Shown here: one piece after another, positions 1 to 8,476 of the stretch | Position numbering within the stretch: position 1 is the stretch's first letter | How the letters are laid out: each line of letters begins with the position of its first letter | Position numbers and translations under genes: made by a program | The notes under the pieces: model-generated | The model's database searches: none | What the model saw: only the letters and a program-made list of their open reading frames with translations | Told to the model about the DNA's origin: nothing | Source of the DNA: Curtobacterium sp. MCBD17_035 | Lineage (GTDB): Bacteria > Actinomycetota > Actinomycetes > Actinomycetales > Microbacteriaceae | Direction of reading: 5' to 3' | Assembly: GCF_003234815.2 (NCBI RefSeq) | Contig: NZ_CP126279.1 | Location: 2,542,001 to 2,606,000, forward strand | Length of the DNA: 64,000 nucleotides

Positions 1-2992
1 CCTGGAGCGCGTCCTGCACCGCCTGCTGCAGTCGCCTGTCGGCCTCGGCCGCCGCCACGAGGTCGTTGTCGGCGTAGGCCTGCTGACGGTCCTGGAGCGC
101 TTGGCTCGCGTCCTGGAGCGCCTGCTGGAGGGCGGCGTTCGCGCTGACCGATCCCGCGCCGCTCGATCCACCGGAACCGCTCGCGCCCGAGTCGGAACCC
201 GTGTCGCTCGAGCCGGATCCGCTGGATCCGCTGGTACCCGAACCGGTACCGCTCGAGCCCGTCGACGCGCCCTGGTCACCCGCCGCGGCACCGGAGTTCC
301 CATCGAACAACGAGTTGAGCGCGTCGTTGAGGGTGTCCTCGAACGCGATCTTGTCCCCGAAGGCGACGAGGACCTTCTGCAGTAGTGGGTACGACGTGTT
401 CGAGGTCGACTGCACGTACACCGGCTGGACGTACAGGAAGCCGCCGCCGATCGGCAGCGTCAGCAGGTTGCCGCGCTTGATCGTCGTGTCACCCCGCTTC
501 AGGATGTTCAGCTCGGTGGAGACGTCGGTGTCCGCGTTGAACGACGACTGGACCTGACCCGGACCGGGCACGCTGTCGGTCTTCGGGATCGTCAGGAGCG
601 ACAGACGCCCGTACGCCTTCGAGCGCTTGCCCTTGCCGCGGCCGCCGGCGTCCGAGTCGACCGACAGGTACCCCGTGAGCACGTTCCGCGCGTTCGACCC
701 CGACTGCTGCGGGATGTAGGTCGAGTAGAGCGTGTAGGCCGTCTGCTCCCCCGGGACCTTCATCGTGAGGTAGTACGGGTCCTGCAGGTCGGCGCTCGAG
801 GTCGTCGTGGTGGTGCCGAGTGCGCTGGTGACCCTCGACGTGGACGAACTCGACGAGCTCGACGACGGGTCCTGCGGCGTGACCCAGGCGTCGTCACCGG
901 AGTAGAACGAGTTCGCGTTCGTGACGTGGTAGGTCCCGAGGATGGTCCGCTGCACCTTGAACAGGTCGGTCGGGTACCGCACGTGGTCGAGCAGCTCGGC
1001 ACTCATCGACGACATCGGCTGGACGGTCGCGGGGAAGATCTTCTTCCACGTCGTCAGCAGCGGGTCCTTCGCGTCCCAGGAGTACAGGGTGACCTTGCCC
1101 GTGTAGGCGTCCACCGTCGCCTTGACCGAGTTCCGGATGTAGTTCACCTGGTCGGTGTTGTACCCGGACGAGGTGGTGCCGTTGATGCTGTCCGACAGGC
1201 TCGCGCTCTGGGAGTACGGGTACGCGTCGGTCGTCGTGTAGCCGTCGACGATCCAGACGATCCGGTGGTTGACGATCGCCGGGTAGACGTCCTTGTCGAG
1301 CGTCAGGTACGGCGCGACCTTCTGCACCCGCTGGAGCGGATCGCGGTCGTACAGGATCTGCGAATCCGCGTTCACCGCGTTCGACAGCAGGATCTGCTCC
1401 GACCCGAACTTGGCCGCGTAGACGAGACGGTTGAACACGTTGCCGATGCTCGGTCCGCCGTTCGCCTGGTACGTGGTCGTCGCGTTGCTCGCCGCAGCGT
1501 CCTCGGCGCCCGAGGGGTAGTCGAGCTCGATCTTCTTCGTCCCCTTGGCCGCCCCGACGATCGAGTACGCGGGCGAGCTCTCGCCGAAGTACACGCGCGG
1601 CTGGTAGTCCCCGAGGTCGCCCGTCGAGGGGATGCCGGACTCGAGGAACACGGGCTTGCCGTCGCTCGTGCGCTGGTTGCCGTACGCGGCGACGACCCCG
1701 TACCCGTGTGTGTACACGAACGTGCGGTTGTACTGCGTCGCCGAGGAGCCGAGGCCCTCCACATCGATGTCGCGCACGGCGATCACGGTGTCCTCGGAGG
1801 TGCCGTCGATGTCGTAGCGGTCGACGTCGAGGGTGGAGGGGAACTTGTAGTACTGGCGGTACTGCTGCAGCTGGCTGAACGACTCCGACACGATCGACGG
1901 GTCGATGATGCGGATGTTCGCCGTGGTCTGCGCGTCCGACGCGAGCGCTCCGGTCTGCGTGTCGGTCCTGGCGTCGTACGAACGCTCCTTCACTCCCGCG
2001 ACGTCGTACGCGGACCGGGTCGCGTCGATGTTGCGCTGGATGAACGCCGACTCGTAGCTGCGCTCGCTCGGTGCCACCTGCAGGCGCTGGACGACCCAGG
2101 GGTAGATCCCGCCGACGACGATGGCCGACACGAGCAGCAGCGCGGTGCCCACGACCGAGATCCGCCAACGGCCGATGACCGCCGTCACGACGAACAGGAG
2201 CGCGACGACGGCGGCGATGCCCGCGAGGATCTCGCGCCCGGGGATGGTCGCGTTGACCTCGGTGTACTGCGCACCCGTGATGAGCGAGTTGTCCTTCGAG
2301 AGGGTCGCGTACTGGTCGAGCCAGAGGCTGACGGCCTGCAGGGCCACGTACAGGGCCGCGGTGACGGCCAACTGGACCCGAGCGGTCCGCGAGATCCGGA
2401 CCTCCCGACTGCCGAAGCGGAGCGCGCCGTACAGGTAGCTGGCGGCGACGGCGGCGAGTCCGGCGATGAGCACGACAGCGGAGGCGAAGGCGACGAGCGC
2501 ACGCCAGAACGGCAGGTCGAACACGTAGAACGCGATGTCGAGGTGGAACTGGGGGTCGACGCGGCCGAACGGCGTGCGGTTGAAGTAGGCGAGCACGAGG
2601 CTCCAGCGCGGCGCGGTCGCGAGGCCGGCGAACAGTCCGAGGACCGACGGCACGCCGAACATGACGGCGCGGCGGAGCGGTTCGATGACCTGCTGGTAGC
2701 GGTCGAGTTGGGCGTTGAGCTTGGCGTAGACCGGCCGGAACCGGTAGGCGACGGCGATGCTGACGTACACCGGCACCGCCATGCCGAGGAAACCGGCGAA
2801 GAACATCGCGGTGCCGGCGAGCCACCGGGTGGTGAGGACGCGTTGGAACCCGAGCTGCGCGAACCAGAGGTAGTCGGTGTACAGGCTCGCGAAGACGAAG
2901 AACGCGATCACCAGCGCCGCCAGCACGATGATCGTGACGACGATCGGGATCCGCGGCGAGCGCCGCCGGACAGCGGACGATGTGTTCGTCAC
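1..2992 (-). CDS. UPF0182 family large integral membrane protein (3' end outside window)
   Basis: The GTG start at 2990-2992 has GGAG eight bases upstream, and the frame stays open to the window edge, giving about 997 visible residues. The N-terminus reads through a first membrane helix into LYTDYLWFAQLGF, a UPF0182 hallmark, and several more hydrophobic segments follow in the N-terminal third. Further on, the motif RYPTDLFKVQRTILGTYHV and then FYSGDD are typical of the family's extracytoplasmic part. The visible C-terminus has a long Ser/Gly/Thr linker (about residues 897-955) and then an Ala/Gln-rich helix. The family is about 950-1000 residues, so little is missing. Its biochemical role is unknown; it is a multi-pass membrane protein. 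It follows the PDZ protease gene on the same strand. Confidence 0.93.
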   Translation of the reverse strand, partial: MTNTSSAVRRRSPRIPIVVTIIVLAALVIAFFVFASLYTDYLWFAQLGFQRVLTTRWLAGTAMFFAGFLGMAVPVYVSIAVAYRFRPVYAKLNAQLDRYQQVIEPLRRAVMFGVPSVLGLFAGLATAPRWSLVLAYFNRTPFGRVDPQFHLDIAFYVFDLPFWRALVAFASAVVLIAGLAAVAASYLYGALRFGSREVRISRTARVQLAVTAALYVALQAVSLWLDQYATLSKDNSLITGAQYTEVNATIPGREILAGIAAVVALLFVVTAVIGRWRISVVGTALLLVSAIVVGGIYPWVVQRLQVAPSERSYESAFIQRNIDATRSAYDVAGVKERSYDARTDTQTGALASDAQTTANIRIIDPSIVSESFSQLQQYRQYYKFPSTLDVDRYDIDGTSEDTVIAVRDIDVEGLGSSATQYNRTFVYTHGYGVVAAYGNQRTSDGKPVFLESGIPSTGDLGDYQPRVYFGESSPAYSIVGAAKGTKKIELDYPSGAEDAAASNATTTYQANGGPSIGNVFNRLVYAAKFGSEQILLSNAVNADSQILYDRDPLQRVQKVAPYLTLDKDVYPAIVNHRIVWIVDGYTTTDAYPYSQSASLSDSINGTTSSGYNTDQVNYIRNSVKATVDAYTGKVTLYSWDAKDPLLTTWKKIFPATVQPMSSMSAELLDHVRYPTDLFKVQRTILGTYHVTNANSFYSGDDAWVTPQDPSSSSSSSSTSRVTSALGTTTTTSSADLQDPYYLTMKVPGEQTAYTLYSTYIPQQSGSNARNVLTGYLSVDSDAGGRGKGKRSKAYGRLSLLTIPKTDSVPGPGQVQSSFNADTDVSTELNILKRGDTTIKRGNLLTLPIGGGFLYVQPVYVQSTSNTSYPLLQKVLVAFGDKIAFEDTLNDALNSLFDGNSGAAAGDQGASTGSSGTGSGTSGSSGSGSSDTGSDSGASGSGGSSGAGSVSANAALQQALQDASQALQDRQQAYADNDLVAAAEADRRLQQAVQDALQ

Positions 2993-3045
2993 CAGGTGAG
3001 CTCCAGACGTGTCGACACGACGGCGTCGCAGCCGTCGGGACCCTG

Positions 3046-3051
3046 ATCCTA
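3046..3051 (-). promoter_or_regulatory. possible -10 element for the UPF0182 gene
   Basis: TAGGAT on the minus strand lies about 54 nt before the GTG start at 2992. No convincing -35 hexamer is seen. The 162-nt gap between the PDZ protease stop and this gene holds nothing else recognisable. Confidence 0.35.
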
Positions 3052-3154
3052 TGGGTTCGGGCTGACGATCACGCTGGGCGGAGCGCAGGCTGTGGAGCGT
3101 CGGTGGAACCGCCCGGAGCCGCCCCGGCGTGCCATGGACGGCGGCAGACCCCGG

Positions 3155-4267
3155 TCAGGATCCGCAGCGCGCCAGGTGGGCGGTGCTCGCGCCACTCCGG
3201 ACGACGGACAGGTCGTGCACGGCCTGCCGGAGCGTCGACACCGCGTAGACGTCGAGCCCGTCGGGGACGTGTCCGGCGACCTCGTCGCAGTTGCTCTCCG
3301 GGGCCAGGAACACCGTCGCGCCCGCCGAGCGCGCACCGTAGAGCTTCTGCCGGATCCCACCGATGGCACCGACGTCGCCGTCGACGTCGATCGTGCCCGT
3401 CCCGGCCACGTGGGCTCCGCCGTTGAGGTGCCCGGGCGTCAGCTTGTCGATGGTCCCGAGCGCGAACATCATGCCGGCGCTCGGGCCACCGACGTCCTGC
3501 AGGCGGATCTTCACCGAGAACGGGAAGTCGTAGTGCTGGCTGACGCCGATGCCCAGGAGCACCGCACCGTCGGAGGCCTTCGGTGCGATCGAAACGGTCC
3601 GGGTGGCGCCGTCGCGACGGACCACGAGGGTGGCGGCCGTCCCGGCGCCGTTCGCGGTCACGCGCGCGCGGAGGGTGCTGGCGTCGCTGTCGTGCGTCAA
3701 CGACCTCCCGTTGATCGACTCGATGACGTCGCCCTCGCGCAGGACGCCATCGGCCGCCGACCCGGGTTCGACCGCCGAGACGGTGAGCGTGGAGCCGACC
3801 GTGAACCCCTGGTGGACGAGGGCCGCCGCGACCGCCGCCTGCTGGGAGTCCGCCATGTCGGCGGCGTCCTGCTTGTTCACCTGCTCCGTGGTCTCGCCGG
3901 TCGGGTAGATCGCCTCGGCGGGGACGACGGCCTCGGACTTCGTGAACAGCGCGCGGATGACGCTGAGCCACGACGGGCGTTCGGTCTGGGTGCCCTCGAC
4001 GCTCACGGTGAGCATGTCGAGCGCGCCCGCCGTGGGGTAGGTGGGGTGTCCCGACACCTGGATGAGCTGCACCCGCTTCGGCTTCGCCGCGGTGCCCTGC
4101 TGCTGCGTGCCGATGGTGTTGAACACCGGGCCCGGCAGTTCGATGACGTACGGGCTCGGCAGCACGGTGGCGAGGAGGGCGAGGACGACCGCGGCGACGA
4201 CGAGCACCCAGCCGACGGTGCGAGCGCGGGAACGCGGGCGGGCAGGAGCCGGGGCGAAGAGGGTCAA
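3155..4267 (-). CDS. PDZ domain / Lon-type (S16) membrane-anchored serine protease, YlbL-like
   Basis: This 370-residue protein has one N-terminal membrane anchor (about 17-35), a PDZ domain (about 155-225) and a C-terminal Lon-like proteolytic domain. The Ser-Lys dyad is visible: Ser263 in GGPSAGMMF and Lys308 in GGIRQKLYGA. The family is anchored in the membrane with the protease domain outside; substrates are not known here. The start is TTG at 4265-4267, supported by GGAAGGA five bases upstream. It is transcribed divergently from the DUF2342 gene and is followed by the UPF0182 gene, the same neighbour order as in mycobacteria. Confidence 0.93.
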   Translation of the reverse strand: MTLFAPAPARPRSRARTVGWVLVVAAVVLALLATVLPSPYVIELPGPVFNTIGTQQQGTAAKPKRVQLIQVSGHPTYPTAGALDMLTVSVEGTQTERPSWLSVIRALFTKSEAVVPAEAIYPTGETTEQVNKQDAADMADSQQAAVAAALVHQGFTVGSTLTVSAVEPGSAADGVLREGDVIESINGRSLTHDSDASTLRARVTANGAGTAATLVVRRDGATRTVSIAPKASDGAVLLGIGVSQHYDFPFSVKIRLQDVGGPSAGMMFALGTIDKLTPGHLNGGAHVAGTGTIDVDGDVGAIGGIRQKLYGARSAGATVFLAPESNCDEVAGHVPDGLDVYAVSTLRQAVHDLSVVRSGASTAHLARCGS

Positions 4268-4402
4268 CGAGGTCCTTCCGACGGGCCGGTGCTCCGCGCG
4301 TCCCGGTCACGGGAGCGCGTGTTCGCCCACGGCGCAGCGCGAACGGGCGTCCGAGGGGCACGTCCCAGGTCCGGGTGCAGGGCAGCGGTTAGCGTAGTGC
4401 GC

Positions 4403-5764
4403 ATGGCTGATGATCCGCAGCGGCAACCGGACGACGAGTTCCAGGAGATGCTGCGCCGCCTCCTCTCCGGCGGTGCCGACATCGATCCGTCCCAGCTCGC
4501 AGGCGCCGCGGGGCTCCCGAACGACCCGGCCTTCGTCGCCCGGCTGATGGGGCAGTTGCAGGACGCGGTCCGCGGCGGCGGCGACGGCATCGACTTCTCG
4601 GCTGCCACGGAGCGCGCGGTCGCGATTGCTCGCGAGGGCGGCCAGGGCGTCGACCCGGCGACGAGCGCCGCGCTGACGCAGGCGTTCCAGGTCGCCGCAC
4701 TGTGGCTGGACGACGTCACCTCGGTCGCCGAGCTCACCGCGGCGCCGCGCCTCATGACACGCGAGCAGTGGGCGTCCGCGACGATGCCGGTCTGGAGCCA
4801 GATCGCCGAGCCCGTCGCGACGAGCATCGCCGACGCCCTCACCGAGGTCATCGACCAGCAGGCGCCCGAGGAGCTCCGGAGCATGCTCAGCGGTGCCGGT
4901 CGCATCATGCGGAGCGTCGGCGGCGCCCTGTTCGCGGTGCAGCTCGGACAGGTCGTCGGGCAGCTCGCGACCGAGGTCGTGTCCGGCGGCGACGTCGGGG
5001 TCCCGCTCCTCGACGACCAGCAGGCCGCCCTGGTGCCGCAGAACGTCGCCGCCTTCGCCGAGGGCCTCGACGTCCCCGTCGACGAGGTCCGGATCTACCT
5101 GGCGGTCCGCGAGCTCGCGCACGCGCGCCTGTTCCGCTCGGCGCGGTGGCTGCGCCTCCACCTCATCTCCTCGATCACCGAGTTCGCACGTGGCATCCAC
5201 GTCGACACCTCCGCGATCGAGGAACTCGCGAGCGGCTTCGACCCCTCGAACGCCGAGGAGCTGCGCGACGCCCTGTCGAGCGGCGCCCTCATCCCCCCGC
5301 GGACGCCCGAGCAGGACCAGGCGCTCGCGCGACTCGAGACCATGCTCGCGCTGATCGAGGGCTGGGTCGACGTCGTGACCGCGGCGGCGACCACGCGCCT
5401 GCCCCGGTCGGCCGCCATCGCCGAGATGGTGCGTCGACGTCGCGCCGCGGGCGGTCCCGCGGAGTCCGCGTTCGCCACGCTGGTCGGTCTCGAACTCCGG
5501 CCGCGGCGGCTACGCGAGGCCGCGGCGATGTGGCAGCGGGTCGTCGACGAGCTGGGCCCGGAGCAGCGCGACGCGCTCTGGTCGCACCCGGACCTCGTCC
5601 CGACGTCCGCGGACATCGACGACCCCGACGCGCTCGTCGCGCGGCTGCGGGACCCGGGCACGGCCTCCGACGACATCGACCGCGCGCTCGAGGACCTGCT
5701 CAACGACACGACGGACGACCGTCCGCACGAGTCGCCGGACGGCACGGCGCGCGACGACGACTAG
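4403..5764 (+). CDS. DUF2342 family protein (annotated elsewhere as zinc-dependent metalloprotease)
   Basis: A 453-residue cytoplasmic protein beginning MADDPQRQPDDEFQEML, recognised as the actinobacterial DUF2342 family. Databases usually call the family a zinc-dependent metalloprotease. I do not see a canonical HEXXH; the nearest candidate is RELAHARLF at about residue 235, an E-x-x-H arrangement followed by helical sequence. The assigned activity is therefore family-level only. TAGCGT (4390-4395) ends 7 nt before the ATG and no ribosome-binding site is present, suggesting a leaderless mRNA. The acidic C-terminal tail is low complexity. The next gene, ThiF-like, starts 81 nt downstream. Confidence 0.9.
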   Translation: MADDPQRQPDDEFQEMLRRLLSGGADIDPSQLAGAAGLPNDPAFVARLMGQLQDAVRGGGDGIDFSAATERAVAIAREGGQGVDPATSAALTQAFQVAALWLDDVTSVAELTAAPRLMTREQWASATMPVWSQIAEPVATSIADALTEVIDQQAPEELRSMLSGAGRIMRSVGGALFAVQLGQVVGQLATEVVSGGDVGVPLLDDQQAALVPQNVAAFAEGLDVPVDEVRIYLAVRELAHARLFRSARWLRLHLISSITEFARGIHVDTSAIEELASGFDPSNAEELRDALSSGALIPPRTPEQDQALARLETMLALIEGWVDVVTAAATTRLPRSAAIAEMVRRRRAAGGPAESAFATLVGLELRPRRLREAAAMWQRVVDELGPEQRDALWSHPDLVPTSADIDDPDALVARLRDPGTASDDIDRALEDLLNDTTDDRPHESPDGTARDDD

Positions 5765-5797
5765 CGCTCGTCCACAGGTCCCGGTTCTCCACAACTG

Positions 5798-5810
5798 CCG
5801 GGAGGTCCGG
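5798..5810. repeat. copy of the intergenic hairpin 13-mer (variant)
   Basis: CCGGGAGGTCCGG, one mismatch from the CCGGGAGGCCCGG element found between many genes of this window. It lies in the gap between the DUF2342 and ThiF-like genes. Confidence 0.5.
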
Positions 5811-5845
5811 GAACCGTCCGCCCCGGACCGGCGAGACTGCCGGAC

Positions 5846-6799
5846 ATGGGCATCCGCATCGATCCGTCGCTCGAGTTCGTCTGGCGCGACCTGCACACGG
5901 TGCAGATCGGGGTGGATCCGCCACGGGCTGTGGTCCCCGTCGCCTCTGTGGCGGAGGAGCGCTTCCTGACGTCCCTCCGGCGTGAGACGAGCCGTGAGGC
6001 CCTCCCCGCTCTCGCCGCCCAGGCCCGGTGCGGCCCGGCAGCGGCGGCCGGCGTGCTCGCGGCGGTCGCGCCCGTGCTGGTCGACCGGCCGGTCGCACGC
6101 CGACGGTGCGTCGAACTCCACGGATCCGGGCCGGTCGTCGACCTGCTGCAGGGGCACCTGCGCGGCGAGGGCGTGACGGTGGCCCAGCCCGATCCTCCAG
6201 CGGGGGAACCGCATGGACCGGCGACCCCGGAGGCCGACCTGGCTCTGGCGGTCGCGGACCACGTCCTCGATCCCGCCCTGCGGTCGGCGTGGCTGCTCCG
6301 CGACCTCCCGCAGCTCACCGTCGTCGTCGGCGACGGGCGCGTCCGGGTCGGCCCCGTCGTCGAGCCGGACCGCGGTCCGTGCCTGCACTGCGTCGAGCTC
6401 GCGCGGGTGGACGAGGACGATCACTGGCCCACGCTCGCGACACAACTGTGGGGGCGACGCGCCGCGCCGCTGTCACCCCACCGCGCGGCAGCGGTGGCCG
6501 CGATCGCGTGCCGCCTGGCGCTCGACCGGCTGGGCACCGGGACGGGCGCCGGACCGATCACGACCTCGGTCACCGACGGCGAGGGCGTCGGCGACGGCGA
6601 CGGCGACGGCGACGCGTCCGCTGACCGGGACGCCACCACCGGTCACGCGGCTGGCGTGCAGGTGTTCGTCGACCGCGAGACGCTCGCGGTCACGAGCCGG
6701 ACGCTGCTGCCGCATCCACGGTGCGCGTGCCGAGCGCTGCCAGGAAACGACTCGGCTGACGGTCTCCTCCGCGCCCCGATCCCCGCCGCGCCCACGTGA
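5846..6799 (+). CDS. orphan ThiF / cyclodehydratase-like protein with Cys zinc motifs
   Basis: A 317-residue protein resembling the E1-like (ThiF) half of TOMM cyclodehydratases. A short nucleotide-binding signature, HGSGPVVDLL, is at residues 92-101. Zinc ligands look intact: C179-x2-C182 in GPCLHC and C293-x-C295 in HPRCAC. No precursor peptide, YcaO or maturation gene is nearby, so it is an orphan. This fits the conserved actinobacterial neighbourhood with DUF2342 and UvrD2, where its role is unknown. A GGCGAC hexamer repeat encodes GDGDGDGD near residues 250-256. The last 110 bp overlap the uvrD2-like gene on the other strand. GAGACT (5833-5838) lies 7 nt before the ATG. Confidence 0.85.
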   Translation: MGIRIDPSLEFVWRDLHTVQIGVDPPRAVVPVASVAEERFLTSLRRETSREALPALAAQARCGPAAAAGVLAAVAPVLVDRPVARRRCVELHGSGPVVDLLQGHLRGEGVTVAQPDPPAGEPHGPATPEADLALAVADHVLDPALRSAWLLRDLPQLTVVVGDGRVRVGPVVEPDRGPCLHCVELARVDEDDHWPTLATQLWGRRAAPLSPHRAAAVAAIACRLALDRLGTGTGAGPITTSVTDGEGVGDGDGDGDASADRDATTGHAAGVQVFVDRETLAVTSRTLLPHPRCACRALPGNDSADGLLRAPIPAAPT

Positions 6800-8405
6800 C
6801 CGTCAGCGAGGCCCGCGCCCGCGTGACCCCGACGTAGAACAGGCGGCGCTCCTCGTCGACCTCGGCGTCCGTCGTCGCGTACGAGATCGGCAAGAGGCCC
6901 TCCGACGCCCCGACGATCGTCACGTGCGGCCACTCGAGCCCCTTCGCCGAGTGGAGGGTGGAGAGCGTGACGGCCTCGACCTCGGGCTCGTGATGGGTCG
7001 CCTCGCGGTCGACGAGGTCCGCCGCGAAGCGCTGGAGGGTGGTGCCGGGCGCGGCCTGCTCAGCGAGGCCCATGATCGCCTGGAGCGCCTCCCACCGGTC
7101 GCGCACCGCACCCGCACCGGCGGCATCGGGCGGCGACGCGGCCCAGCCGAGGGACCGCAGGACGTCGGACACGGTCTTCGTCACCGGCTCGTCCGTGATG
7201 CTCATCGCCGCACCCCGGAGGAGCAGCACGGCCTGGCGCACCTCGGGCCGGTCGAAGAACCGTGGGCCGCCCTGCACGCGCGTCGGGACACCCGCGCGCC
7301 CGAGTGCCGCCTCGAGCGCCGCGGACTGCGCTCCGATGCGGAACAGCACGGCGCACTCCGACGGCCGCGCCCCGCCGGCGATGCGATCGGCGACGCGGCG
7401 GGCGACCTCGCGCGCCTCGGCCGCGTCGTCGGCGACGGGGACGACCTCCGGTGGGTGCCCCGGCTCGTCCGTGCGGGCCTCCAGGTCGAGCGCCCCCGGC
7501 TGCCCGCGCATGAGCGTGTTCGCGACGTGGACGACCTCGGTCGTCGACCGGTAGTTCCGCTCGAGGCGGACGACCGAGGCGCGGGGGAAGTCGGTGCCGA
7601 AACCGAGGAGGTACCGGCTCGACGCACCCGCGAACGAGTAGATCGTCTGCGAGGCGTCCCCGACGACGCACACGTCGTCGCGGTCACCGAGCCACGCTCG
7701 GAGCAGGTCGTGCTGCACCGGGGAGACGTCCTGGTACTCGTCGACGACGAAGAAGCGGTACTGCTGCCGGACGTACGACGCGACCCGCGGTTCCGACTCG
7801 ACCATGCCGAGCGTCGCGAGCAGGACGTCCTCGAAGTCGAGCTGCCGACGATCGTCCTTGAGGTCCTCGTACGCACGCATGAGGTCGACGACCCGGCGCG
7901 GCGTCGTCCCGGTCGGGATCGCGCGGTCGGCCGCGGCGGCCTCGTACTCCTCGAGCGTCAGGCGTTGCACCTTCCGCCACTCGACCTCGGCGGCCAGGTC
8001 GCGGAGGGCAGCGGTGTCCACACCCATGCCGATCGTGTCGGCCGCGTGCGCGATGAGGCGGCCCTTCGACTCGACGATGCGCGGCGCCGGACCCCCGATG
8101 GTGTCGGGCCAGAAGTAGCTCAGCTGGGACATGGCGGCCGCGTGGAAGGTGCGGGCCGCGACCTGACCGGCGCCGAGTGCTCGGAGGCGCGCGCGGAGCT
8201 CGCCGGCCGCGCGGGTCGTGAAGGTCAGCGCGAGCACGTGGCTCGGCGCGTACGTCCCCGTCGCCACGCCGTACGCGATGCGGTGTGTGATCGCACGGGT
8301 CTTGCCGGTCCCGGCACCCGCCAGGACGGCCACCGGTCCGAGCAGGCGCCGTGCGACGGTCCGTTGCTCCGGGTCGAGCGCCTCGAGCAGGCGTTCGGGG
8401 TCCAT
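6690..8405 (-). CDS. uvrD2: UvrD2-type superfamily 1 DNA helicase
   Basis: A 571-residue ATP-dependent 3'-5' DNA helicase. Walker A GAGTGKT is at residues 30-36 and the Walker B/motif II DEYQDV at about 222. Motif III around GDASQTIYSFAG, then HSAKGLEW and the motif VI region YVGVTRAR, are all present. It is shorter than mycobacterial UvrD2 because no HRDC domain is visible. The ATG at 8403-8405 is chosen because GAGGGGAG sits just upstream and homology starts there; the frame stays open further upstream but that stretch looks non-coding. It lies 71 nt after nudC on the same strand. Its 3' end overlaps the ThiF-like gene. Confidence 0.93.
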   Translation of the reverse strand: MDPERLLEALDPEQRTVARRLLGPVAVLAGAGTGKTRAITHRIAYGVATGTYAPSHVLALTFTTRAAGELRARLRALGAGQVAARTFHAAAMSQLSYFWPDTIGGPAPRIVESKGRLIAHAADTIGMGVDTAALRDLAAEVEWRKVQRLTLEEYEAAAADRAIPTGTTPRRVVDLMRAYEDLKDDRRQLDFEDVLLATLGMVESEPRVASYVRQQYRFFVVDEYQDVSPVQHDLLRAWLGDRDDVCVVGDASQTIYSFAGASSRYLLGFGTDFPRASVVRLERNYRSTTEVVHVANTLMRGQPGALDLEARTDEPGHPPEVVPVADDAAEAREVARRVADRIAGGARPSECAVLFRIGAQSAALEAALGRAGVPTRVQGGPRFFDRPEVRQAVLLLRGAAMSITDEPVTKTVSDVLRSLGWAASPPDAAGAGAVRDRWEALQAIMGLAEQAAPGTTLQRFAADLVDREATHHEPEVEAVTLSTLHSAKGLEWPHVTIVGASEGLLPISYATTDAEVDEERRLFYVGVTRARASLTVTWARRGSGRGGDRQPSRFLAALGTRTVDAAAASGS

Positions 8406-8476
8406 GGGCGATCTCCCCTCTCGTGCGGTTCGGTCCGGCTCGTCAGCGGGACGCCGGGACGCCGGGCCGATCGACG

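Noticed and set aside
1..385. Plus-strand frames in the first 600 bases.
   Set aside because: They lie opposite the Ser/Gly linker and C-terminal helix of the UPF0182 protein, whose frame matches the family.
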